This document shows, in pieces, positions 46,618 to 54,409 of a stretch of 64,000 bases of DNA. The stretch comes from Lachnospiraceae bacterium C6A11 (GTDB lineage: Bacteria; Bacillota; Clostridia; Lachnospirales; Lachnospiraceae). Location of the stretch: positions 124,001-188,000 of the forward strand of contig JNKY01000010.1 in assembly GCA_000702245.1 (NCBI GenBank), in the 5' to 3' direction. Under the pieces are notes generated by a model that was not told where the DNA came from, ran no database searches, and saw only the letters and a list, made by a program, of their open reading frames with translations. Every line of letters begins with the position of its first letter. The stretch's first letter is position 1. The translations under genes were made by a program, and so were the position numbers.

Positions 46618-47637
46618 ATGGACATCTTAAGAATAAAACCTGTTTTTAAAGAGGTGCTCTGGGGCGGAAGCCGTCTTCATACTGATTTCGGCTACGATAT
46701 CCCAAGTGATCATACCGGAGAATGCTGGGCGGTCAGTGCGCATCCGGACGGAGAGTGCGTGATCGACGGCGGTGAGTATGACGGGGTGCTTCTTTCGAAG
46801 CTTTGGGATGAACATAGGGAGCTGTTCGGTGGTTATGATTCGGACAGATTTCCGCTCCTTACCAAGATAATAGATGCAAATGATGATCTTAGCATACAGG
46901 TGCACCCTGATGACAGCTATGCGGCGGTTCATGAGAATGGCTCATTGGGCAAGATGGAGTGCTGGTATATCATCGACTGTGATGAAGATGCGTCGATAAT
47001 AATAGGCCATAATGCGAAAACAAAAGAAGAATTAAAAGAGATGATCGATAACGATCGCTGGGATGAGCTGATCAGGAGGGTTTCAGTTAAGAAGGGGGAT
47101 TTCTTTCAGATCGATCCGGGTACGGTTCATGCGATTAAGGCGGGAACATTGATACTTGAGACGCAGCAGAGCAGCGATATTACCTATAGACTTTATGATT
47201 ATGGAAGATTGCAGAATGGTAAGCCGAGAGAGCTTCATATCGAGAAGAGTCTGGATGTTATAGAAGTTCCGTTTGTAGAGAAAAGAGCTCTAGGGGACGG
47301 CGATTCAGACAGCTGGCTGAAGCTTCTTTACAGCTGTAAGTATTATTCTGTATGGAAGGGCGCACTCACGAGCGCTGTAAATACTTCGGGTACAGAAGAA
47401 GCATCTGACGGAATGGGGGTTTCAGATGATGCAAAGTCTGCTAGCAGCTTCGAGCTTCCACAGGAGATGGAGCAGTATCCGTTCATCATCTGCTCGGTTA
47501 TTTCCGGCGAAGCAGAGCTGAACGGCGAGGAGCTAAAAAAGGGCGATCACTTCATCATACCTGCCGGAATGGGTAAGGCTGTATTTAAAGGTGAGGCAGA
47601 ATTGATACTTTCATCGCCGGTTTTTATTGAAGAATGA
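46618..47637 (+). CDS. manA: Mannose-6-phosphate isomerase, class I
   Basis: This 339-aa Zn enzyme converts mannose 6-phosphate to fructose 6-phosphate. VLWGGSRL near residue 14, the zinc site IQVHPDDSYA near 95, and PGTVHAIKAGTLILETQQSSD near 165-185 are conserved as in Firmicutes ManA. A Ser/Ala/Asp-rich segment (near residues 253-280) is a loop insertion before the last cupin part. It closes the mannan pathway into glycolysis. Confidence 0.93.
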   Translation: MDILRIKPVFKEVLWGGSRLHTDFGYDIPSDHTGECWAVSAHPDGECVIDGGEYDGVLLSKLWDEHRELFGGYDSDRFPLLTKIIDANDDLSIQVHPDDSYAAVHENGSLGKMECWYIIDCDEDASIIIGHNAKTKEELKEMIDNDRWDELIRRVSVKKGDFFQIDPGTVHAIKAGTLILETQQSSDITYRLYDYGRLQNGKPRELHIEKSLDVIEVPFVEKRALGDGDSDSWLKLLYSCKYYSVWKGALTSAVNTSGTEEASDGMGVSDDAKSASSFELPQEMEQYPFIICSVISGEAELNGEELKKGDHFIIPAGMGKAVFKGEAELILSSPVFIEE

Positions 47638-47756
47638 TACTTTAATCATCGGTTTCTATTACAGAATAAGGCCGGATACAGAAAGAAAAATAAGGTTTTA
47701 AGTATTTGATCATCTGCGGGAATAAGGAACATAAACAGAAAGAGATATTACTACTA

Positions 47757-48728
47757 ATGAATAAGGATGTATTTTGTAAAGGTTATACATGGGGATTCTT
47801 CAGTAAACCTGGAGAATTTCTGACAGAAGAAGCGGCTCAGTCAATGAAGAGGCTTGCTTCAAACGGGCTTGACTGGATATGCATTACGGTTAATGCATGG
47901 CAGGAAACCTTCTATAGCACGAGGATATTTTCCCTTTACGGAAAAACACAGACTGATGAGGAGGTCATCCATGCAATAAAAATGGCGAAGGAGCTTGGCC
48001 TTAAGGTTTGTCTCAAGCCTATGGTCAACTGCCTTGATCATTCCTGGAGAGCGCGTATCAACTTCCCGAATGAGGATGGCTGCGGTTACTGGGACAGATG
48101 GTTTGAGTCGTATACAGGCTTTATGACATATTATGCAGGCATGGCTGAGAGAACCGGCTGCGAGATGCTGTGCACCGGCTGTGAGATGTTCGGTATGGAC
48201 CTGCAGAGTGCACGCTGTAGCAGGATGATCGATGAGGTCAGAAAGGTTTATGGCGGACTTCTGATGCATAATATCAATCATGGTGACGAAAACCGCTTTG
48301 AATGGCTGGATAAAGTTGATATAATAGGCATCAGCGGCTATTATCCGGTGACCGATAAGGAGAATAAGGGCATCGATACCATGAGGGAAAGATGGAAAGA
48401 GGTTGTTAAACGTCTTGAGATCTGTCATGAAAAATACAACCGCCCTGTAATGTTTGCAGAGATCGGTGCAAGAAGTGAAGCCGGATGCTCGATGTATCCG
48501 TGGGACTTTAAGGATAGACCTGAGCTTCCGGTCGATGAACAGGAACAGTCGGATTTTTATCAGAGCGCGATGGAAGCAACCTGGGATATTCCGTGGTTTG
48601 CAGGATATTTCTGGTGGGATTGGAAGGCAACTATACCTTCTTTGGAAGAGGCTTCAAAGAACAGGGACTTCACTGTTTACGGAAAGCTTGCTGAGAAAAC
48701 ACTTAAGAGCTTTTATACTTCAAGATGA
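47757..48728 (+). CDS. GH113 beta-mannanase-type enzyme, cytoplasmic
   Basis: The 323-aa TIM barrel has a predicted acid/base Glu143 (CTGCEMFG) and nucleophile Glu235 (MFAEIGARS). YTWGFFSK near the N-terminus and WDWKAT near residue 287 also fit GH113. The ATG at 47757 is chosen because homologues start near this point; a TTG at 47706 is in frame but has no clear ribosome site. There is no signal peptide, so it should act on imported manno-oligosaccharides, trimming them to mannobiose for the epimerase. Confidence 0.82.
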   Translation: MNKDVFCKGYTWGFFSKPGEFLTEEAAQSMKRLASNGLDWICITVNAWQETFYSTRIFSLYGKTQTDEEVIHAIKMAKELGLKVCLKPMVNCLDHSWRARINFPNEDGCGYWDRWFESYTGFMTYYAGMAERTGCEMLCTGCEMFGMDLQSARCSRMIDEVRKVYGGLLMHNINHGDENRFEWLDKVDIIGISGYYPVTDKENKGIDTMRERWKEVVKRLEICHEKYNRPVMFAEIGARSEAGCSMYPWDFKDRPELPVDEQEQSDFYQSAMEATWDIPWFAGYFWWDWKATIPSLEEASKNRDFTVYGKLAEKTLKSFYTSR

Positions 48729-48742
48729 AGAGGATGATCTAT

Positions 48743-50125
48743 ATGGTAGGAAAGAAGAGCTTGAAACACAGGCTGGCAGCACTTTTTCTTGCGGCGGCGG
48801 GGGTGCTTTCCCTGGCGGGCTGCGGGAACAGCGGTGGCAATAAAAAGGATAATGATACCGGGACATCGGAGGTTGTGACAAGTGATACCGGAGCTGTGAC
48901 GGATGATACAACCGGTGGCGGCAGTGAAGATAATACTGCCGCTGACAATAAAACGGAAGATAGCACCGGCAGTTCGACAACAGAAGGCGGTGGTTCTATC
49001 CTTCCTGAAACAACAATTCCTGAACTTAATATAGAAAAGTATGATATTCCGGATAACGAAGGCATGAGATTTGTTAATGACCTGAGGATAGGTTTCAGCC
49101 TTGGAAATACCTTCGATGCCTATGTAGACGGCAGCCTGAAGGATGAGATGGATACCGAAACAGCGTGGAACAGTGCTGTTGTTACGGAGCAGACTATCAA
49201 GGACTATCATGCGGCCGGATTTGATACGGTGAGAATACCGGTTTCGTGGCACAATCATTTTACGGATGATGACTATACCATCTCCGAAAAATGGATGAAC
49301 AGAGTTAATGAGGTTGTGGACTGGGCAATAAATGACGATATGTACGTCATAATAAATATCCATCATGACAATCATCCTGAAGCAAACGGCTTCTATCCTG
49401 ATGAGGAGCATATGGATCAGTCGGTTCATTATATTGAAAGGATTTGGACACAGCTTTCGGAAAGATATAAGGATTATGATTATAAGCTTATTTTTGAGTC
49501 CATGAACGAGCCTCGCCTTGTTGGACATCAGTATGAGTGGTGGATACCGGGCAATGACGCTGATGTTAAGGAGTCCATCGAGTGTATCAATCAGCTGAAT
49601 CAGGTATTTGTTGATACGGTCAGGGCTTCCGGCGGTAACAATGCGACCAGATATCTTATGTGTCCGGGCTATGATGCTTCGGCTGACGGCGCGTTGAACA
49701 GCGGTTTCAGACTCCCGGAGGATCCGGACGGACCTGCAGATCATATACTGGTTTCGGTACATGCATATACACCTTACGACTTTGCTCTGAATCTTTCGGG
49801 CACCTCGTATTTCTCGGTTGAGAAAAAGAAAGGTACATCGGATATTGATTCTTTCATGGATAAGCTTTACAATAAGTTCGTTGTGAAGGGAATTCCGGTA
49901 GTGATCGGTGAATTCGGAGCACTTGATAAAGACAAGAATATTCAGGAAAGAGTCGACTTCTCAGCTTACTATATTGCTTCGGCAAGGGCGAGAGGAATGA
50001 CAGCGCTGTGGTGGGATAATAACGCATTCTCCGGCAACGGCGAGAATTTCGGTCTTTATTACAGATACGGCGGATATTTCATATATCAGGATATTGTTGA
50101 TGCACTTATGAAATACGTCGATTAG
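48743..50125 (+). CDS. GH5 (subfamily 4-like) glycanase lipoprotein
   Basis: The protein is 460 aa. The ATG at 48743 has GAAGAGGA upstream; ATG 48725, overlapping the previous stop, is an alternative. The lipobox LAGC puts Cys27 at the membrane. A Gly/Ser/Thr/Asp-rich linker runs to about residue 85. The GH5 barrel shows GFSLGNTFDA, VRIPVSWHNH, IHHDNH, acid/base Glu256 (ESMNEPR), VSVHAYTPY and nucleophile Glu390 (VIGEFGA). This wording fits GH5_4, which attacks glucan, xyloglucan or glucomannan, rather than the mannanase subfamily GH5_7. With GH26 it would open glucomannan. Confidence 0.88.
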   Translation: MVGKKSLKHRLAALFLAAAGVLSLAGCGNSGGNKKDNDTGTSEVVTSDTGAVTDDTTGGGSEDNTAADNKTEDSTGSSTTEGGGSILPETTIPELNIEKYDIPDNEGMRFVNDLRIGFSLGNTFDAYVDGSLKDEMDTETAWNSAVVTEQTIKDYHAAGFDTVRIPVSWHNHFTDDDYTISEKWMNRVNEVVDWAINDDMYVIINIHHDNHPEANGFYPDEEHMDQSVHYIERIWTQLSERYKDYDYKLIFESMNEPRLVGHQYEWWIPGNDADVKESIECINQLNQVFVDTVRASGGNNATRYLMCPGYDASADGALNSGFRLPEDPDGPADHILVSVHAYTPYDFALNLSGTSYFSVEKKKGTSDIDSFMDKLYNKFVVKGIPVVIGEFGALDKDKNIQERVDFSAYYIASARARGMTALWWDNNAFSGNGENFGLYYRYGGYFIYQDIVDALMKYVD

Positions 50126-50175
50126 TTTGTAAGTTATACCATTTATATAAAAGTATAAAGGATAAGGGAGGGGTA

Positions 50176-51183
50176 ATGTTGGAACAGACGGAAAAGAAAA
50201 AGATCACCATGAAGGATATCGCTCAGGAGATGGATGTCAGTATAGTGACGGTATCCAAGGCTCTGGCCGGTAAGGACGGTGTGAGCGAGAAACTGAGAGG
50301 TGAAATACTGGATAAGGCCAGAGAGCTGGGGTATATTTACAGAAAGTCAATTGACAGAGGCGAGGGGCGCGATGTTGCAATCGTTATTTCAGAACGCTTC
50401 ATCGGCGAAAACTCATTTTATCTGAAGATTTATCAGAATATCCTGCTTGAACTGACCCAGAGAGGGTTTTCCGCTATACTTGCTGCAGTAAGAGAGGATG
50501 AAGAGGAAAAGGGCGAACTGCCGAAGCTTCTTTCGCTTAAGTCGATAGATCAGATGATCATTATAGGTGAGGTCAGTAATGAATTTCTGAAGACTGTGGA
50601 ATCCACAGGTATCATATGTGTTCTGTTTGACTTTAGCAATGAGGATTTTGATTTTGACAGTGTTGTTGGTGACAATGTAAACGGAGGCTATATGCTGACA
50701 CGTCATCTTGTACAGAATGGCTGCAAGACTCTCGGTTTTGTCGGAAGTTATCTCAGTACAAGGAGTAACCTTGACAGATATCTTGGCTACAGAAAATATC
50801 TTATAGCAAATGAGATAACATTTTATGATAAGTATCAGATTCCGGACCGTGGCGAAGATGGTATGGACATCGAGCTGGTTATTCCGGATGAACTTCCTGA
50901 CGGCTTTATCTGCAGCTGTGACCACACAGCCTACAGACTGATCAATAAGCTTAGAGAAAAGGGTGTCAGAGTGCCTGAGGATGTAAGGGTTGTCGGTTAC
51001 GATGATTATGCTGATAATAAGATCAAGGATGTACGACTTACCACATACCGTGTAAATACGGGTGAGATGATAAGCCAGTGTATGAATATCCTTGAACAGC
51101 ATTGCATCAATCCTGAATACAGACACGGTACTTCTATATCCTATGGAGACCTGATAGTAAGAGATACGGGTGCAAAGATTTGA
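50176..51183 (+). CDS. LacI-family transcriptional regulator
   Basis: The protein is 335 aa. The N-terminal helix-turn-helix (MKDIAQEMDVSIVTVSKAL, about residues 12-30) and hinge are followed by a sugar-binding effector domain (periplasmic-binding fold). GGGAGGGG precedes the ATG. It lies in the middle of the mannan genes and likely represses them until an oligosaccharide binds. Three TTTAGC(T/A)AAA palindromes around the promoter at 51912 are its candidate operators. Confidence 0.9.
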   Translation: MLEQTEKKKITMKDIAQEMDVSIVTVSKALAGKDGVSEKLRGEILDKARELGYIYRKSIDRGEGRDVAIVISERFIGENSFYLKIYQNILLELTQRGFSAILAAVREDEEEKGELPKLLSLKSIDQMIIIGEVSNEFLKTVESTGIICVLFDFSNEDFDFDSVVGDNVNGGYMLTRHLVQNGCKTLGFVGSYLSTRSNLDRYLGYRKYLIANEITFYDKYQIPDRGEDGMDIELVIPDELPDGFICSCDHTAYRLINKLREKGVRVPEDVRVVGYDDYADNKIKDVRLTTYRVNTGEMISQCMNILEQHCINPEYRHGTSISYGDLIVRDTGAKI

Positions 51184-51884
51184 GTTCCTTTATATATTTA
51201 ACAATTGATGATATCCCACAACAGGTAACCCCTGATATTGTGGGATATCTTTTTAAAAAGAATATCCCGGCAGTCATGTTTGCTGTTGGAGAAAACCTGG
51301 AAAAATACATGGATATAGCCGTTCAGGCAGTAGAGAGCGGCATACTTATCGGAAACCATTCCTATTCACATCCTGCTTTTGAGGATCTGACTTACGAAGA
51401 GGGCGTTGAAGAGATAGAGAAGACTGAGAGACTTATAGAAGAGGTCTACAGGAGAGCCGGAAGAGACCGGCCGGTAAAGGTCTTCCGTTTCCCTTACCTC
51501 AATAAAGGCGGAGGGAATAAAGAACTCTTCCAGATTTACTTAAAAGAACATGGTTTCTCAAAGATCGATGACAGTATGATCGATTCAAAAGGCTATAAAG
51601 CAGCCGGCTGGGACAAGGACATAGATGTTACCTGTTCCTTTGATATCCAGGAATACAATATCCCTCCGGGAACCCTCACTTTTGAGGACGTTGTTAAGCG
51701 TCTGCTTGAAGGGGATCCGGGTATGGGCACCAATATTTTTAATAAAAATGAATATAATATAGTTCTTTTACATTCACATGATGACACAGAAAGGATCGTT
51801 CCGGGCTATTATAAAAGGCTTATAGACATGATGCTTGAGCAAAATGTTGAGGTCATGAAGCCGGAATGGATGAAATTTAGCTAA
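51180..51884 (+). CDS. CE4-like polysaccharide deacetylase, cytoplasmic
   Basis: The protein is 234 aa with a TTG start that overlaps the LacI stop (TTGA). The NodB-type motif 1 reads LTIDDIPQ, with Asp-Asp in place; motif 2 is GNHSYSHP with the metal-binding His pair; FRFPYLNKGG replaces the usual RxPY, and VLLHSHD is the last motif. The absence of a signal peptide is unusual for CE4. Its position suggests removal of acetyl groups from imported acetylated manno-oligosaccharides, but this is inference. Confidence 0.72.
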   Translation: MSSFIYLTIDDIPQQVTPDIVGYLFKKNIPAVMFAVGENLEKYMDIAVQAVESGILIGNHSYSHPAFEDLTYEEGVEEIEKTERLIEEVYRRAGRDRPVKVFRFPYLNKGGGNKELFQIYLKEHGFSKIDDSMIDSKGYKAAGWDKDIDVTCSFDIQEYNIPPGTLTFEDVVKRLLEGDPGMGTNIFNKNEYNIVLLHSHDDTERIVPGYYKRLIDMMLEQNVEVMKPEWMKFS

Positions 51885-52015
51885 AAAAATCAATAATTTA
51901 GCAAAAAACACTTGTAATGTTTTTAGTTTATGGTATAATTTGCCATATAAGAACAAAGAGGGATTAATTATAATATACATTTTACATAAAAACCCTTGAA
52001 ATTAATTTAGCTAAA
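51876..52015. promoter_or_regulatory. Three TTTAGCTAAA-type palindromes (candidate LacI operators)
   Basis: TTTAGCTAAA occurs perfectly at 51876-51885 and 52006-52015, and with one mismatch (TTTAGCAAAA) at 51897-51906. They flank the promoter at 51912-51939. The first overlaps the deacetylase stop codon. Confidence 0.5.
51912..51939 (+). promoter_or_regulatory. Predicted promoter of the GH26/ABC operon
   Basis: TTGTAA (51912-51917) and TATAAT (51934-51939) have a 16-nt spacer. The resulting leader of about 190 nt contains a large hairpin. Confidence 0.7.
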
Positions 52016-52043
52016 ATCCATATTAAAAAAACCTTCCTATTTG

Positions 52044-52112
52044 GAGCCTGATATGTGTGTGGGATAGTGTGACTAGGTTTTACGCACACTATTCGACGCA
52101 TATATCAGGCTC
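52044..52112 (+). other. 69-nt leader hairpin upstream of the GH26 gene
   Basis: The 28-nt arms pair along their full length with three G-U pairs and one G-G mismatch around a 13-nt loop. It ends 11 nt before the ribosome site of the GH26 gene. No T-run follows, so it is probably a stability or regulatory structure. Confidence 0.75.
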
Positions 52113-52133
52113 AGTGTGTGTTAGGAGATAATT

Positions 52134-53681
52134 TTGAAGAATATATATCTAAGAAAACGAATGACGGCCTCATGTATGGCTGCAATGTTGTTACTTTCGG
52201 GATGTGCGTCAGGTGAAAAAAAGAATGATGAAAAGCCATCAGAATCCAAAGAGGAATTTGTACCAAGGACTGTGGCGGTCATCGAAGCAGAAGACGGACA
52301 GCTGATCGGAGTAAACAAAGAAAGTTCAGACGAAGGTTACTCGGGAACAGGCTACGTTAGTGGTTTTACTGCAGACGGTGACGCGGCAGTGATGAAGGTT
52401 CCTGTGGAGGAGGATGGCTTTTATGATCTGAAGTTTACCTGTTCGATGCAGGGAGGCTACAAAGAAAACTATGTATATGTTGATGGTGAATCTGTTGGAA
52501 CAGTAGCGGGTGATTCACCTTCATTTTGCTGTATTACCATCCCTCATGTATTTCTTGCAAAGGGTGACCATGAGGTTAAGGTTGAAAAATACTGGGGCTA
52601 TATCAATCTCGATAAGCTTGAGGTTGTGACCGGAGCTCCCTTTGATGAAGACATCTACAAGGTGACTGAAAGCCTGGTGGATAAACAGGCTTCACCGAAC
52701 GCAAGAAGAGTTTATAAATATCTTTACGATAATTACGGAAAAAATATAATAAGCGGCCAGTACTGCGACGGTCCTTTCGGCAAGGAAATGGCAGCCATAA
52801 AGAAGGAGACTAAAGAAGGCTCTCCTGATGGTGCAGGAAGGCTTCCGGCGATGGTAGGACTTGATATGTCCGGCTATTCGACCACAAGCATGGAGAACGG
52901 CATAGTACCGAATGCCATAGATATGGCAGAGATGGCCTGGTCAAATAACTGCATCATAACGATGTGCTGGCACTGGACGGTACCTTCCGAATACCTTACG
53001 GGAACCTGGTACAGCTCCTTCTATAAGGAACATACAAATATCAATCTGGACAGGATAATGAACGGCCAGGACGATAAGGGCTACGAGCTCCTTGTAAGAG
53101 ACATGGAATCGGTTGCGACACAGCTGGAAATACTTTCTGAAAAGGATATTCCGGTACTCTGGAGACCACTTCATGAAGCCAGTGGTGGATGGTTCTGGTG
53201 GGGAGACTGCAGTGCTGAGTCATACATAAAGCTGTACAAGCTGATGTATGAGATATTTACCGAAAAGCACGGGCTTCACAACCTGATCTGGGTATGGAAC
53301 GGACAGTCGGCTGACTGGTATCCGGGAGATGATGTGGTGGATATAGTCGGAACGGATATCTATCCGGGACAGAGAGTATATACCTCACAGTATCCTAAAT
53401 ATATAGAGAATGTTGAAATACCGACTGAACGAAAGATAGTTACACTTTCAGAAAACGGATGCCTTGTGGATCCGGAGCTTGCGGTAAGAGATAACGCAAT
53501 GTGGAGTTATTTCGGCACCTGGAGCGGTGAATTTGTAGTCGAAGACAGTACACTGATCGTCTATGACGATACTTATACAGATAAAGAGATGCTTAAAAAG
53601 GTTTACAACCATGAAAATGTCATAACTCGTGACGAACTTCCTGTTCTGTCGGAATACGAGATGGCACCGGAGAGAAAATAA
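52134..53681 (+). CDS. GH26 beta-mannanase lipoprotein with CBM35-like module
   Basis: The protein is 515 aa with a TTG start 6 nt after AGGAG. The signal peptide ends in LSGC, with lipid anchor at Cys24. Residues about 46-166 (VIEAEDGQL to LDKLEVV) look like a CBM35-type beta-sandwich. The GH26 barrel follows, with acid/base Glu348 (RPLHEASGGWFWWG) and nucleophile Glu440 (LSENG). Such surface enzymes release manno-oligosaccharides from mannan or galactomannan. The stop overlaps the next start (TAATG), coupling it to the transport genes. Confidence 0.92.
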   Translation: MKNIYLRKRMTASCMAAMLLLSGCASGEKKNDEKPSESKEEFVPRTVAVIEAEDGQLIGVNKESSDEGYSGTGYVSGFTADGDAAVMKVPVEEDGFYDLKFTCSMQGGYKENYVYVDGESVGTVAGDSPSFCCITIPHVFLAKGDHEVKVEKYWGYINLDKLEVVTGAPFDEDIYKVTESLVDKQASPNARRVYKYLYDNYGKNIISGQYCDGPFGKEMAAIKKETKEGSPDGAGRLPAMVGLDMSGYSTTSMENGIVPNAIDMAEMAWSNNCIITMCWHWTVPSEYLTGTWYSSFYKEHTNINLDRIMNGQDDKGYELLVRDMESVATQLEILSEKDIPVLWRPLHEASGGWFWWGDCSAESYIKLYKLMYEIFTEKHGLHNLIWVWNGQSADWYPGDDVVDIVGTDIYPGQRVYTSQYPKYIENVEIPTERKIVTLSENGCLVDPELAVRDNAMWSYFGTWSGEFVVEDSTLIVYDDTYTDKEMLKKVYNHENVITRDELPVLSEYEMAPERK

Positions 53682-54382
53682 TGGATGAAAATTTCAGGAC
53701 CGAACCGGTTGATCCGGGCGGCGTAGGAGAAAAAAGATCCCTTGGCTGGATAATATTTGATGTGGAAGGACCGGTGGTCAGCTTTTTGACGAAGGCCGGA
53801 GAGCTGCTTCTGCTGAGCTTCATATTTACACTGTGCTGCCTGCCGCTGGTGACCATAGGTCCGGCATGCACGGCTCTGTACAGTACGGTGGTGAAGAATA
53901 TCAAGCATGGCAGAGGCTATCCGCTGAGAGAATTCTTCTCAGCCTTCAGGAGAAGGTTTAAGAAGTCCTTTATCGCCGGCCTCATCATGCTGGTGTGGTG
54001 CGCAGGACTTTACCTGATGTACAGGACGGTAGGAAAGACGGTTTCGGGTTCCTTTGCCAGAAAGAGCTTTATAGTGATCCTGACGGTATCGATGGCTGTA
54101 TTTTTCTATCTCTACCCGATACTTTCAAGATTCAGGATTAAGCTGGCAAATGCTTTCGCAATGGCCTTCGTGATGTGCGGAGAACACTTCCTGACATCGC
54201 TGGCCATGATACTTTCGAGCGTGGGAGTTGTTTATCTGTTGATGTTCATACTGCCGATCATCACGCTTCCTTTTATACCCGGCATCTGGGTATATCTTAT
54301 GAGCTTCCTTATGGAGAAGGCGCTGAGGAGATACATGCCGCCTCCAAAAGAAGCAGATAAGGAGAAATGGTTCTATGAGTAA
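53681..54382 (+). CDS. YesL-like DUF624 membrane protein
   Basis: The 233-aa protein has five predicted helices. The start LGWIIFDVEGPVVSFLTKAGELLLLSFIF region (residues about 20-48) and CCLPLVTIGPACTALY near 52 are characteristic of the DUF624/YesL family, which is found almost always in oligosaccharide ABC operons of Firmicutes. Its function is not known. It sits directly between GH26 and the binding protein. Confidence 0.85.
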   Translation: MDENFRTEPVDPGGVGEKRSLGWIIFDVEGPVVSFLTKAGELLLLSFIFTLCCLPLVTIGPACTALYSTVVKNIKHGRGYPLREFFSAFRRRFKKSFIAGLIMLVWCAGLYLMYRTVGKTVSGSFARKSFIVILTVSMAVFFYLYPILSRFRIKLANAFAMAFVMCGEHFLTSLAMILSSVGVVYLLMFILPIITLPFIPGIWVYLMSFLMEKALRRYMPPPKEADKEKWFYE

Positions 54383-54409
54383 AGACAGATTGAGTATGGA
54401 GGGATATCT

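Noticed and set aside
48713-49762. 349-codon minus-strand frame opposite the GH5 gene
   Set aside because: It is a shadow of a well-supported glycanase with catalytic residues in place.
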